The position numbers were made by a program, and so were the translations under genes. 64,000 bases of DNA from Jacaranda mimosifolia (taxonomy: Eukaryota > Streptophyta > Magnoliopsida > Lamiales > Bignoniaceae). Below the pieces are notes generated by a model that saw only the letters and a list, made by a program, of their open reading frames with translations, was not told where the DNA came from and ran no database searches. Location: positions 35,754,690-35,818,689 of the forward strand of contig CM032118.1 in NCBI GenBank assembly GCA_018894105.1. The letters are read 5' to 3'. Below are positions 13,441-24,429 of this stretch, piece by piece; position 1 is the first letter of the stretch; each line of letters opens with the position of its first letter.

Positions 13441-14619
13441 CAAAATATTATAAATACTTGATATAAAATTACACTTACATAAAAAATAATATTATAAACA
13501 AAGTATGCTTCAATTTACATATGTATTTACATACAAAATATGATTCAAGCCCTGGCATTTTCATGAATTAAAATGGTATGTGTCATATGTCCACGATATT
13601 CATCGATGTTAATTGTTTTAGCAGTCCTCCAGTACTCAATGGTGTCTATAGCAAAACATTATGCCCAAAGGCACACATACACACCACAATCCATTGAACC
13701 CTATTGTTGTCTGCTTCTTTTTACCCTCATGTTTTCGTCCACACGACACCCTAATGAAAGCTTCATGTACCGAGAATAGAATACAACCTACAAAAATATT
13801 GATCAGTTGTTGACTCCCTACTTTATGAAGAAATCTTAGGGAAAGGAAGCAAACTTACAATGATACTAGCTATCGATTTGTAATGGGGGGCCATTATTGA
13901 ATTCATGTACAAGAAAAAATCAGTCAAGGTGTTGAGGACAACCAAGAACCAGTGATGGTGCCGACAAGTTGATAGGAGTATGAAACGACACTAGTTTACA
14001 ACATCCAACGTGAGCTCTTCCAAATCTTTACGGGTGAAGGAGTTAAGTGTATTTATGAACTCAACAAATTCTACATCCGTAATATCCTAAATGTTGCGTC
14101 CCTCGAGTCGGTCTAATATATCATCCTATGAAGTATAAAACAAATGATTAGACTCATTGGAAACATGAACTAAATTAAGTTAGGAAACCGCTACATACAT
14201 GCGCTATTGTAGACATAAACCACACCTTCGAATGGCTTTCATTGCCGAAAGATGGGCTACATAATATCGACATGTAGCAATCCATTATGTCACCGGTAAG
14301 TTCTCCTCCAAATAAGAGCTCACAAAAGTTTCTTCCATCTAGAAAATATCTTTCTCCCTTCCAGACAGTCACCCTACACAATTGTTAATTGTTAATTCAG
14401 ATGCTAATTTATCAAAAAGAAAAATAATAAGCAAATTTTGTTACCTTAAATTATCTCTTTGGATGAAGTTGTTGATGACTTATCACTCTTCTTCTGGAAT
14501 ACTAGCACGACCTCTATAATCAGCCATTCCTTTATAGGGATCAGGCGATTCAATCTTTGAGCTAGGTTGTTCATCTGCCTCCTGGATTGGGCCGCTGTCT
14601 TCTGTCTCCTGGGGTACAA

Positions 14620-15270
14620 AACACAGCACATTAAGTACAAAATATTAACTATTGAAGTACAAAATATCAGCACATTAAGTAAAAATATCACCAACATAGA
14701 GTACAAAATATCAGCACATTAAGTACATATATCTCCAACATGGAGTACAAAATATCAGCACATTAAGTACAAATATCACAACATGAAGTATAAGATATCA
14801 TCACATTAAGTACAAATATCACCAACATGAAGTATAAGATATCATCACATTAAGTACAAATGTCACCAACATGGAGTATAAAATATCAGCACATCAAGTA
14901 CAGATATCTCCAACATGGAGTACAAAAGATCAGCACATCAAGTACAAATATCTCCAACGTGGAATACAAAATATCAGCACATCAAGTGCAAATATCACCA
15001 ATATGAAGTACAAAATATCATCACATTTAATACAGATATCCCAACATGGAGTACAAAATATCAGCACATCAAGTACAAATATCTCCAACATGGAGTACAA
15101 AAGATCAGAACATTAAATACAAATATCTCCAATATGGAGTACAAAATATAGCACATTAAGTACAAATATCACCAACATCAAGTATAAGATATCATCAATT
15201 ACGTACACATGTCAACCAATTAAGTATAAGATATCGTTACATTTAGTACAAACAGATAGTTTACAAATGA
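14620..15270 (-). repeat. Array 3: 44-bp repeats of two 22-bp half-units
   Basis: On the plus strand AGTACAAATATCACCAACATGG alternates with a second 22-bp block beginning AGTACAAAATATCAGCACAT. On the minus strand, the sense of the Ulp1-like gene, each half-unit starts TGTACT. Spacing is strictly 22 bp over many units. It lies between coding remnants of the Ulp1-like gene, probably in an intron. Frames across it on the plus strand are shadows. Confidence 0.92.
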
Positions 15271-16899
15271 AATGCAAATAGCAAAAAATCAAAACATTAA
15301 GTAGTTTACAACACATTCTTCTCTTCTTGTTCTTTGTTTTTTATGCACGAGCACAAGGACGATAGCTCTTTGTCACTTGTCTTGCATGTTTGGGGGCTGA
15401 TAAAATCTGGAGATTTCCTTTTTGACTTCCTGTAAGCTCGATTACGCACATCTATCACAATCGAGGACATGATATTTGCCACTTCAATCTCAAATTGCTC
15501 GAACTCTGCCACATGAATCGGTATATTAAGTTCTATCTTCAAAGGGATGGGGGAATCTGAAAGATCATGATGGTGTTTTGTTCGACTTTCTTCATCCACC
15601 GTACCTTCATATTCATCCCCTTCTTTCTTTGCATCATCTACCAAATCATGCCCCCCTCATGTACATACTCACCAGCTTCCTGTTCATGCTCCCCCTCCTC
15701 GGCTAGATGCTCGTCCTCACCTTGCTCCTTCATTGCCATTGTATCGAATGAAGTAATATTTTCTTTCAATATTTTAATTTCTTAATCTTTCGCTTTAATA
15801 ATTGTTTCATATATTATATGATCACAAATATGGACTTCACTGATAGCAGTACTGGCAGCCTCTGATTTCTTGATCAAAACTACCAATTCAAACTCCTCTA
15901 GAGCAGGGTTTAGGACTACAACCTATTACAATGAAAATAATTATCAAATTCAAATTATCATACAAAAAACTAATAATGAATTATTACAACTATTACCACA
16001 TTTGCTGTAACTTGTTTCAATTTATTCTCTGCCTCCTCTATATTATTTGGGAGTTTGCTATCCTTCCACCGGTAAAAGCGTGGAAACTCAAACAAAATCT
16101 CTATGAACCCAGTGATGAGATGCGTTCGTAAACCTATGTTGTCATTCATAAATCAAAAAATTATACTCACTTAAATATAAATATAATCAATGTTATTAGA
16201 AAAATGAAGCAAACACTTACCATCAAACTGACTGTGCACCCGTCAATGTACTTCTTGGTTCTTTCTCCACCTCCTCCTAAATGGTTCCTCATATCTTGGA
16301 CAAGAAAATTGTATGTAGCCCCATGCATACAGACCAACTCTAGACAAATTGTCTAAGTATGGTAGGAGAAATCATGGAGTCCAATAATTAGATGTTGGAA
16401 ACAGAAAATAATTAAAAACAAAAAGTATGTACAACCTACAAAAGTGATTCAAGTCCTCCTCACTATCCTTATATACATACTCCTCAAACTTTTTTTGCTA
16501 TTTCAAATCTAGTTATATTCTGCAACTTTCTGGAGAAAAAGCGGTCAAAGGTTGAAGACTTCATCTTCAATGTTATATCAACAGATTGCCCCACACGTGG
16601 CAACCTTAAAACTATAGAAAATTCAACTGCAGAAAAAGAAACCTCAACCCCCTCCGCAAAAAGAAATTGATAGCTTTTTTGGGTCAAACCTCCTAACTAT
16701 AGCTTCAAAATGAATGAAGCTTGAATTTAACTTAGGCATATCCATTTATATATAGAAATGAGTCTTCTTCAATGCATCAAAATGTTTTAACCCCCATCTT
16801 GGACTTCACAAGCTCCAATTTACTCTGAAAATATTGGGGGGAGCAATGAGAGCAGACCTCATAATGTCTTGGCTTTGCTGCAATCAAATAAAGAAAAAT

Positions 16900-17960
16900 T
16901 AGTATATAAACAGATTATAAACTACTACTTTTAGATAATGTGTACTGAAAGTTTGAATGTTTTGTACTACAAAAGCTTCTAAAATATACTGCAGATAAAC
17001 AGAATATATACTACACTTTCAGTTAGTGTATACTACAGGCTTGAATGTTTTATACTACAGTTACTTCTAAAATATACTGCAAATACATAAATTATATACT
17101 ACACTTTCAATTAGTGTACATTGAAGGCTTAAATATTTTGTACTACAATTGCTTCTACAATGTACTGCAAATACACAAATTATATACTACACTTTCAGTT
17201 AATATATACTGCAGGCTTGAATGATTTTGTACTACAGATGCTTCTAAAATGTACTGCATGTACACAGATTATATACTATAATTTCATTTAATCTGTAGGC
17301 TTGAATGATTTTATATTACAGATGCTTCTAAAATGTACTGCAGATACACAAATTATATACTACACTTTCAGTTAATGTATACTGCAGGCATGAATGATTT
17401 TGTACTACAAAATGTACCGCAGATACACAAATTATATACTATACTTTCAGTTAGTGAATACTGCAGCTTAAATATTTTGTACTACAATTGCTTCTAAAAT
17501 GTAATGCAGATACACAGATTAGGCTTGATGATTTTGTACTACAGATGCTTCTAAAATGTACTACATGTACAAAGATTATACTACAATTTCAGTTAGTGTA
17601 TACTGCAAGCTTAAATATTTTTGTACTACATATGCTTCTAAAATGTATTGCATGTACACAGATTATATACTATAATTTCATTTAATTTGCAGGCTTGAAT
17701 GTTTTGTACTACAGATACTTCTAAAATTTACTGCAGTTACATGATTATATTTTGCCTAATGTGTACTACAAGCTTGATTGTTTATACTACATTTGCTTCT
17801 AAAATCTGTAGTTACACATATTATATACTACACTTTTGTCTAATGTGTACTGCAGACTTGAATGTTTTGTACTACAAGTAATATACTACCACTTTCAAAT
17901 AATTTCACCATATAATTTCAGGTAAAACAAAGTATAAACTCCAAAAAGGTGAAGTACAAC
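16900..17960 (+). repeat. Array 4: ~88-bp TRTACT repeats near the right end of element A
   Basis: Units carry four blocks beginning TGTACTACAGATGCTTCTAA, TGTACTGCAGATACACA, TATACTACACTTTCAGTTAA and TATACTGCAGGCTTGAATG. Steps are 22 bp, with an occasional 23. It occupies intron 1 of the minus-strand gene and has its inverted counterpart in element B at 22600-23080 and 23770-24315. The last ~80 bp change to TGTACTTGAAAGG-type motifs read on the minus strand. Confidence 0.9.
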
Positions 17961-18563
17961 TTTCATGCCTTTCAAGTACAAATCAAAAACTTCCCATCTC
18001 ACAACAAAAATCATATATATCAAATGGATTCAAGTGTTTAACAATTAAAAAAGCAATAAAAACCCTAAACATGAGAAAATAGACAAGAAATAAGTGTAAC
18101 ACTGGAAAATTACGGACATTTAAAACTGTAAATGCAGAAAACATACCTTTGTATATTTTGCTCAGTTCTTTTTGTACTTCGCTTCTTGTTGCCGCTGTTT
18201 CTCCTCCCATTATCACAAAAAAATGACAGAAATTTTGGTGTCTTTTTTTTTTTTTTTTTTCTCTTCTTCTTTTCGCGTCAATGGTAGAGGAACGGTTTCG
18301 CGCTCTTTTGTTTGGCTGCTTGGAGAAGTCGTCGATTTCAGGAAAAAAAAAAAAAGCGTTCTTCTTGAACAGAAAAACGCATTTCTCAGGTACTTTTGTT
18401 CTTTTTTTCCAGCTACAAAGATATATATGGGTCTTTTTAAAAGATATGGGGAGTGATTTTTAAGTTTTGTGAAAAAGTGGAGAGTTTAGTGTGTAAAAAT
18501 TCAAATGGGGACTGATCACTAAAATGAAAGTAGGGCTAGGGATTTTTTTTTCCTAATTAACTG

Positions 18564-18770
18564 TAATTTAAATACTAATATTTTTTTGTAAATATATTAC
18601 AAATATACCACTTAAAAAAATTGATAAAAAATTTATTAAGTATAATATAATTCATGATATAAATGAAACATAACAATATTTTATATGAATATAATTTATT
18701 ATCAAATCAAATCCATGCATTAATTCATTTTTTGTACAAAAATTAATGACTAAATGTTAAGGTTATGTTT
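18564..18770. repeat. Target repeat into which element A inserted (right half)
   Basis: From 'TAATTTAAATACTAATATTT' to 'AATTAATGACTAAATGTTAA' this matches 50573-50780 closely. Its left half is 5700-5751 and matches 50530-50581. Joined across element A, the two halves give one copy of a dispersed AT-rich repeat, which pins the insertion point. Confidence 0.8.
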
Positions 18771-19024
18771 GGTTACATTCCAGGCAAACAAAATCATTTT
18801 CCCAGAATGCAACCAAACATGTATGCAATTTGGAACAGTAAATGTCCCCAGAATACCCTTAGAAAAAGGGTGGCAATTGACCAAAAACCCCAACAAATTT
18901 CATTCCACAAGGCTATCGGACACGGATGTCCCCCACCATATATAATATATATTATATTATATGTATATTATATATATAGATATAACTTCAAAATGACATC
19001 ACAATCATTAATAATCATCACATA
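18771..19024. other. Possible remnant of a Tourist-like MITE end
   Basis: 'GGTTATGTTTGGTTACATTCC' after TTA resembles PIF/Harbinger-type ends (compare 61695-62131), but no matching inverted end is visible, perhaps because the Helitron and later changes removed it. No gene is seen. Confidence 0.3.
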
Positions 19025-19614
19025 CTAACTTGTACACCGTGCTATGCACGAATTTTACTTTTTTTTTTAATGTTTAAGTTCTTAATGAATAATATGTACC
19101 TTTACCTTCCCTTAGAAAAAATTCAACCAACTTTAACTTAAATAATTAATAATATATATGCAACTTCAATAAATATTTTTCTAAAAATCTAATTTTGAAA
19201 TAGTTAGGAACTTTTCTATTGTTTAGGTTTGGTAAAAAATAATTTTTATTCAAATTTATTTATAATTGATATAAGTCCTTCTCATTTTACATAAAAGTGA
19301 GTTTTAATGCATAATTTTTTTTATTTATATAATTTGAAGATATTTTCTATCAATTTACAATATATCAAACCAACATCAATAAAGAATGGAATTTCATTTT
19401 CATTGTAATATGCATAAAGATAGACATGCGAATAAGAAAAAAGATGTTTGTGTTAAAAATATTAAAACAAAAGCACCATCACTATTATTTTGACAAATTA
19501 TAAATGACAATAAATCACATGGAAATATAAAATTGTATGGCAAACATTTAAAAAATAATATATACTTTTAACAATTTAAAATAAAAATAATACTTAACAC
19601 TTTGTGTATTTAAA

Positions 19615-20540
19615 AGAGCTCTTAGAAAGATAGAAACACTATTTAGACCAATCAACACCTAAAACAAAATTCACTGTACAATGAACATCTGGCCTCGCAA
19701 ATTTTGGTTGAACGGGAATAATAAATGTGAATGCACAATCTTGGAAAGATTTGATATGCTCCTGTAATAGTTTTCTGCCATTTTCCTAATGAAATAATTA
19801 TTATGTCAAAATTGTTAGATTGATTGTAATATTATTTTTGTTATAAATATAACTATAATAATACCTTTTCTTGCAAACTCTTGAAATAAATATCTTGATT
19901 ACAGAACATATATTCGGTTTGTTTATTCAGCAACTTCAAGTTAATGAACACCACTACTGTCTTTTGCTCTTAAATGAACATGAAACCTACATTTATATAA
20001 TAACTTATTTGCATAAAATAAATTATTGAAATTTTATAGATACATATAAAGTTGAAAAAAAAGATTGCTTGATAGTTGCATCAACAACATCATTACAATT
20101 GATGCACACCATTTTTCCATAAGAACATGTACAATATTTTTTACAATGATTGCATGTCTCGTACCATATTCTGTCAGCATCTATTTCCTCAATACGCACA
20201 ACCATACGGAAAAATTTAACCTATGCAAAATAAAATAATTAGTTTGGTATATCAATATATACACACATTATTTAACTGATTATAACAAAATATTTTATAA
20301 AATAAAAAAATAAATTAATTAATCACTAAAATATTATCTTATAAATTTAGTAGATGACTAATAACCTGAACTTGAGAATAATCTATTCCAAAAAACCTAC
20401 AAAATTAAATATATAAAAAATTAGTAGAACATCTATATATTGAATAATAATACAATTACTATTAAATATAAAAAATTAGGTAGAAGACTAACCTAAACTC
20501 GAGAACAATAATCTATTCCAAAAAGGCCTACAAAATTAAA
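19615..20540 (-). pseudogene. Replication protein A1-like fragment in the Helitron
   Basis: Four separate minus-strand coding blocks with plausible splice borders are visible. The clearest is 20023-20205 (VRIEEIDADRIWYETCNHC.. then CTCSYGKMVCINC), which has the W-Y-C-x2-C...C-x2-C arrangement of the zinc-binding C-terminal OB-fold of plant RPA1 proteins. It is followed by blocks near 19980-19870 (VVVFINLKLLNKQTEYMF) and 19785-19630 (AFTFIIPVQPKFARPD..). A short exon-like block is duplicated at 20365-20410 and 20490-20540 ('ATAATCTATTCCAAAAA'). RPA1-like genes are frequent Helitron cargo in plants. It is partial (no N-terminal OB folds) and probably non-functional. The RPA1 assignment is by motif only. 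Confidence 0.55.
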
Positions 20541-20668
20541 TATGTCAAAAGTTAGTCGAATAGATTGGAAGACCTTTTTTTTTTTAAACACAATTGAAAA
20601 GAGAAATCAAAATAGGTAACTCTAACTAAAACTACAGCCACCACCACACCAATGTATCTATTCTTCTG

Positions 20669-20925
20669 CTTAGGCACACTCACCACGAATGTGCTTGGCC
20701 AACTAAATATCCTTAGGCATGATGGTAACACTCTTGACATGAATATCGCACAAATTTGGTATATTCAAAGAGACCCACTAGATAAGTCTCAATCGCTTCC
20801 TAAAGCGCAAGCACGGCGTGACTTTGGAACCTGAAATCAGTAATGAAATCTTGTGTAATTTCACAAACCAACAGTTGGAACGGGAGCTTGCGAATGAGAA
20901 GCTCTATGCTCTTCGTGAGATGCTT
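20669..20925 (-). pseudogene. Histone H3 C-terminal half, dead copy
   Basis: The minus strand reads [17 protein letters not shown], then [19 protein letters not shown], a TAG where H3 has Gln, EAIETYLVGLFEYTN, a one-base insertion, then VTIMPKDI, a second TAG at a Gln, and LAKHIRGE. This covers the alpha-1 to C-terminal part of histone H3, about residues 57-134. Both nonsense codons are CAG-to-TAG changes. The N-terminal tail is missing and the fragment lies within the Helitron, so it is best read as captured gene DNA. It cannot encode a histone. Confidence 0.85.
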
Positions 20926-21359
20926 GAAAGATTTGATCAGAGATACTTGCAACTTGGATGTGTTTTTATTAATCAAATTATATTTGGAATCCACCACTTT
21001 ATACATGTATATGTATAGAAGAGTTTTAACTCATCCAAACATCTATGACATTATCTCATTAATGATATGAGAGAGATAATATCAAATTCGATTGATCAAC
21101 TGAAAATTCAAAAAAGAAATTCTTTATCTAATGAAGATATTTTTTAAATATAATACATCCATATCAATTAAAGATAAATAAGAATAAATATCTTTAAAAT
21201 AAAATAAATAATATCAAATTTAATAATCAACAATTAATGAAAATTTTTAAATTTAATTAAAAAACTCAAAATTCTAAAAGTTTGCCACTTGGCCAAAATT
21301 GCAATCAAAATTACATAATTGTAGGTCTCATACCGTTGTGCTATCTATAATAGTATAGA

Positions 21360-21787
21360 TACATACATTTACATATTACAATATTTTATTATTATTATCA
21401 TAATAAAAAATATTACTAAAATCCAATTACACCCTAAAAATCAAACAAAAAAGTATTGATTTGACTGCTACAGTAGAATTTGTCTTCTTCCAAAACATAA
21501 ACAAACATATCAAAATTTTCCAAAATAATTTCCTTACTATTCCCAAAACATAAGGAATTGTTCTCCTATGTTTTGGGGAAAAAAATTTCAACTCCCAAAA
21601 AAATTTCAAAACACATGCACATTTTCTAATTTTTCTCCCAAAATACTACAATTTTTTACCCACAATACCCCTCACAATTCACAAAAAAAAAAAAAAAAAC
21701 AAAAATCCTACATCCTAAAAAGCACACCTACCCCCTCATTCTCTCACTCTATCTTTCACATCACTCATTCATTTATTACTCTCTCAC

Positions 21788-21834
<47 letters not shown>

Positions 21835-21984
21835 TTACATATATAAAAATATTAAAATTTTACTATTTAAAAAATTCTAAAACTTATGTTTACAAATTTA
21901 ATTAAACTAACTGTTTAGAAAATTAATTAAATTTAATAAATAATTTATTTACTTAATAACATATTAAATTAATTAAATTACTTA
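21360..21984. other. AT-rich DNA with MITE-like remnant and (CA)n tract
   Basis: The block 21420-21720, with 'ACCCTAAAAATCAAACAAAA' and repeated 'CCCAAAACAT', resembles 29730-30060, 33860-34060 and, inverted, 61760-62100. It is a piece of a Tourist-like MITE family. A pure CA dinucleotide run lies at about 21792-21831. No gene is seen. Confidence 0.5.
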
Positions 21985-22321
21985 TTAATTAAACGGTTAA
22001 TTAGAAAAAAATCCCTAATCCTACTTTCATTTTAGTGATCAGTCCCCATTTGAATTTTTACACACTAAACTCCCTACTTTTTCACAAAACTTAGAAATCA
22101 CTCCACATATCTTTTAGAAAGACACATATATCCTTGTAGTTAGAGAAAACAACAAAAATACCTGAGAAATGCATTTTTCTCTTCAAGAAGAATGCTTTCA
22201 TTTTATTTTTTCCTGAAATCGACGACTTCTCCAAGCGGCCAAACAAAAGGGCGCGAAATCGTTCCTTTGCCATTGATGCGAGGGGAAAAAAAAAAAAAAG
22301 ACACCAAAATTTCTGCCATTT

Positions 22322-22560
22322 TTTCTGTGACAATGGAAGGAGAAACAATGGCAACAAGAAGCGAAATACAAAAAGAAGTAATAAAAAGAAACAAATGTAT
22401 GTTTTCTGCATTTACAGTTTTAAATGTCTATGATTTTTCAGTGTTATACTTATTTCTTGTCTATTTTCTCATGTTTAGGGTTTTTATTTCCTATTTAGTT
22501 GTTAAACACTTGAACCCAATTGATATATATAATTTTATTTGTGAGATGGGAAGTTTTTGA
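22322..22560 (+). pseudogene. Exon 1 remnant of the Ulp1-like gene in element B
   Basis: ATG followed by EGETMATRSEIQKEVIKRNK matches exon 1 of the minus-strand gene in element A (GGETAATRSEVQKE..), followed by the same GTATGTTTTCTG donor near 22397. The following sequence up to 22560 is the conserved start of intron 1, which happens to stay open. The downstream exons were deleted in B. Confidence 0.7.
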
Positions 22561-22599
22561 TTTTTACTTGAAAGACATGAAAGTTGTACTTCACTTTTT

Positions 22600-23077
22600 T
22601 GAGGTTTATACTTCTTTTTATCTAAAATTTTATGGTGAAATTATCTGAAAGTGGTAGTATATTATTTGTGGTACAAAACATCCAAGCTTGCAGTACACAT
22701 TAAGCAAAAGTGTAGTATATAATCAGTATAACTGTAGTATATTTTAGAAGCAAATGTAGTATAAATATTCAAACTTGCAGTACACATTAAGCAAAAGTGT
22801 AGTAAATAATCTGTGTAACTGCAGTACATTTTAAAAGCATTTTTAGTACAAAATATTCAAAGCTGCAGATTAAATGAAATTATAGTATATAATTTGTGTG
22901 CATGCAGTACATTTTAGAAGCATCTATAGTACAAAAGTATTCAAGCATGCAGTATATATTAACTGAAAATGTAGTATATAATTTGTGTATCTGTAGTACA
23001 TTTTAGAAGCAACTGTAGTATAAAATATTTAAGCATGTAGTATACATTAAATGAAAGTATAGTATATAATCTGTGTA
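22600..23077 (-). repeat. Array 4 of element B, first part
   Basis: Repeats such as 'CTGTAGTACATTTTAGAAGC' and 'AATGTAGTATATAATTTGTG' are the reverse complement of array 4 in element A. AGTAYA motifs are at 22-bp steps. The array is interrupted at 23078 by foreign DNA and resumes at 23769. Confidence 0.88.
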
Positions 23078-23768
23078 AAGAGGAGCTAAATTCATCCGGT
23101 GCAAAAAGATATCAGAGTTGAGTTGGGGCACCGCATACACTTCGAGTCCTTATGTATGTGTTGACGAGAACGTCAACGGATCGAGTGGGGGAGAATGTCA
23201 TGGGTCGCTCATTGGAGAAGAATGACAACCTTGACTTCAAGGGGCATTAAGAGCGACAAGGCGTTGTCGGCTCACTCATTAAGGCGAAAAAAGCCTATGA
23301 GTAGAGACTCTTACGAGGTTCGGTTTGAAAAACTGTTTCAATGGCATATTCCTTAAGTTATGAGGATGCTTCCCACCAAGTTTGAAGTCATTCCGTGTCC
23401 GTTTGGGCATCGAACATTGAGGACGACCTGGAGTGGTCTTACTGCACGCAGGTAGTGCAAAGATGCATTGAGCAGAGTGTCTTGGAAAAGGAATTTTGTG
23501 AAACTGTTTCAGTGGGGTGTTCCTTGAGGTGTTGGCAACGTTCCCACCAAGTTTCACCAGTAGACGATTCCGTTTGGATAGGAAACGACGAAGATCTTTA
23601 GAATGCGGCAGTGCAGTAGCAATACTGTAATTCCAACTTATTGCGAGGGCAATTACTGTTCCATGGAGAATCGGACGAGGCTGGAACTTTGTGGAGTTAA
23701 TGTATAAGCCGAGAGCTATCCAACGGTTCAAGAGGCAAGTGATTTGGACGCTGGGAGAGGAAGTTGTA
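23078..23768 (+). mobile_element. Fragment of an LTR retrotransposon inserted in array 4 of B
   Basis: The fragment is more GC-rich than its surroundings. A purine-rich tract 'GAGTGGGGGAGAA' is immediately followed by TGTCATGGGTCGCTC near 23198, the arrangement of a polypurine tract and LTR start. Upstream it reads like the end of a Ty3-type polyprotein leader into the tract. An internal ~65-bp duplication ('ACTGTTTCARTG..CCCACCAAGTTT') lies at 23325-23385 and 23500-23560. The frame at 23279-23791 on the minus strand is probably a shadow. GTAA flanks both edges, which may be coincidental. No protein domain remains. Confidence 0.55.
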
Positions 23769-24315
23769 AAAATATAGTACAAAACATTCAAACCTATAGA
23801 TTAAATGAAATTATAGTATATAATCTGTGTATATGCAGTATATTTTATAAGCATCTGTAGTACAAAAATATTCAAGTGTGCAGTATACATTACTGAAAAT
23901 ATAGTATATAATATGTGTATCTATAGTACAGTTTAGAAGCAACTGTAGTACAAAATATTTAAGCTTGCAGTATACATTAAATGAAAGTGTAGTATATAAT
24001 CTGTGTAACTGCAGTACATTTTAGAAACAAATATAGTATAAACATTTATGCTTGCAGTACACATCAGACAAAAGTGTAGCATATAATCTATGTAACTGCA
24101 GTACATTTTAGAAGCATATGTAGTACAAAACATTCAAGTCTGTAGATTAAATTAAATTATAATTTAATATTTGTATATATGCAGTACATTTTAGAAGCAT
24201 CTGTAGTACAAAAACATTCAGGCATGTAGTATTCATTAACTAAAAATATAGTATATAACCTGTGTATCTATAGTATATTTTAGAAGCAATTGTAGTACAA
24301 AATATTTAAGCCTGT
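23769..24315 (-). repeat. Array 4 of element B, second part
   Basis: Same repeats as 22600-23077, continuing the array after the retroelement fragment, with the same 22-bp spacing of AGTAYA. At about 24316 it joins sequence equivalent to 13553 of element A ('GGTTTGAATCATACTTTG'), the deletion junction that removed the Ulp1 exons. Confidence 0.88.
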
Positions 24316-24429
24316 AGGGTTTGAATCATACTTTGTATGTACATACATATGTAAATTGAAGCATACTTTGTTTATAATATTATTTTGTATGTAAGTATAA
24401 TTTTCCATCAAGTATTTATAATATTTTGA

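Larger units (their letters stand above)
13560..18216 (-). pseudogene. Ulp1-like (C48) cysteine protease gene of element A, broken
   Basis: Read on the minus strand. Exon 1 (18147-18216, MIMGGETAATRSEVQKE) ends at a GTATGT donor; its intron contains array 4. Near 16880-16484 come coding remnants (SALIAPPNIFRV, then RFDPKK.. and VEFSIVLRLP) resembling the N-terminal domain found in plant Ulp1-MULE proteins. Lys/Ser-rich coding stretches lie near 15800-15306. The catalytic region has ELTGDIMDCYMSIL (about 14310-14270), the His of HHWFLVVLNTL (13949-13960), an intron around 13789-13858, and the active Cys in MDCGVYVC (13683-13691). The oxyanion Gln pair is followed by an in-frame TAG, the usual Asp after the second strand reads Asn, and several other stops interrupt. 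Known relatives deSUMOylate proteins; here activity is not expected. Exon borders between 14400 and 16500 are uncertain. Confidence 0.72.
5752..18563 (+). mobile_element. Element A: 12.8-kb Mutator-like element with Ulp1-like gene
   Basis: It is flanked by the 9-bp direct repeat TAATTTAAA at 5743-5751 and 18564-18572, the target-site length of Mutator-like elements. The left end (GGGCCACTTATTTAAAAG..) and right end (reverse complement CAGTTAATTAGGAAAA..) are only partly similar, but both contain GTGATCAGTCCC about 55-60 bases in. Inside, in order, are: a PB1-like exon, repeat array 1, transposase core, array 2, minus-strand Ulp1-like protease exons with array 3, array 4, and exon 1 of the minus-strand gene next to the right end. 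The two genes converge, as mudrA and mudrB do in maize MuDR. Ulp1-carrying MULEs are known (Kaonashi, CUMULE). Both genes are broken, so the element is no longer autonomous. A related unoccupied sequence at 50573 supports the borders. Confidence 0.92.
19025..21359 (-). mobile_element. Helitron with RPA1-like exons and a captured histone H3 fragment
   Basis: On the minus strand the 5' end is A|TCTATACTATTATAGATAGC at 21359, a typical plant Helitron start. The 3' end has the hairpin CGTGC-ATA-GCACG followed 13 bases later by GTTAG|T at 19025, a slight variant of CTRR. Insertion between A and T without duplication fits Helitrons. Inside are RPA1-like exon remnants and a histone H3 pseudogene, but no Rep/helicase, so it is non-autonomous. 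Confidence 0.75.

Noticed and set aside
14871..15151. Frames with repeated 'MEYKISAHQVQIS' sequence
   Set aside because: Translation of the 44-bp array on the wrong strand for the surrounding gene, with overlapping alternatives in two frames; no sign of a real repeat protein.
14620..15270. Array 3 as a CRISPR-like repeat-spacer array
   Set aside because: Both alternating blocks are repeats, there are no unique spacers, and this is plant nuclear DNA inside a transposon.
23279..23791. 170-aa minus-strand frame in the retroelement fragment
   Set aside because: It covers a polypurine tract/LTR boundary in antisense and contains the translated internal duplication; no domain visible.
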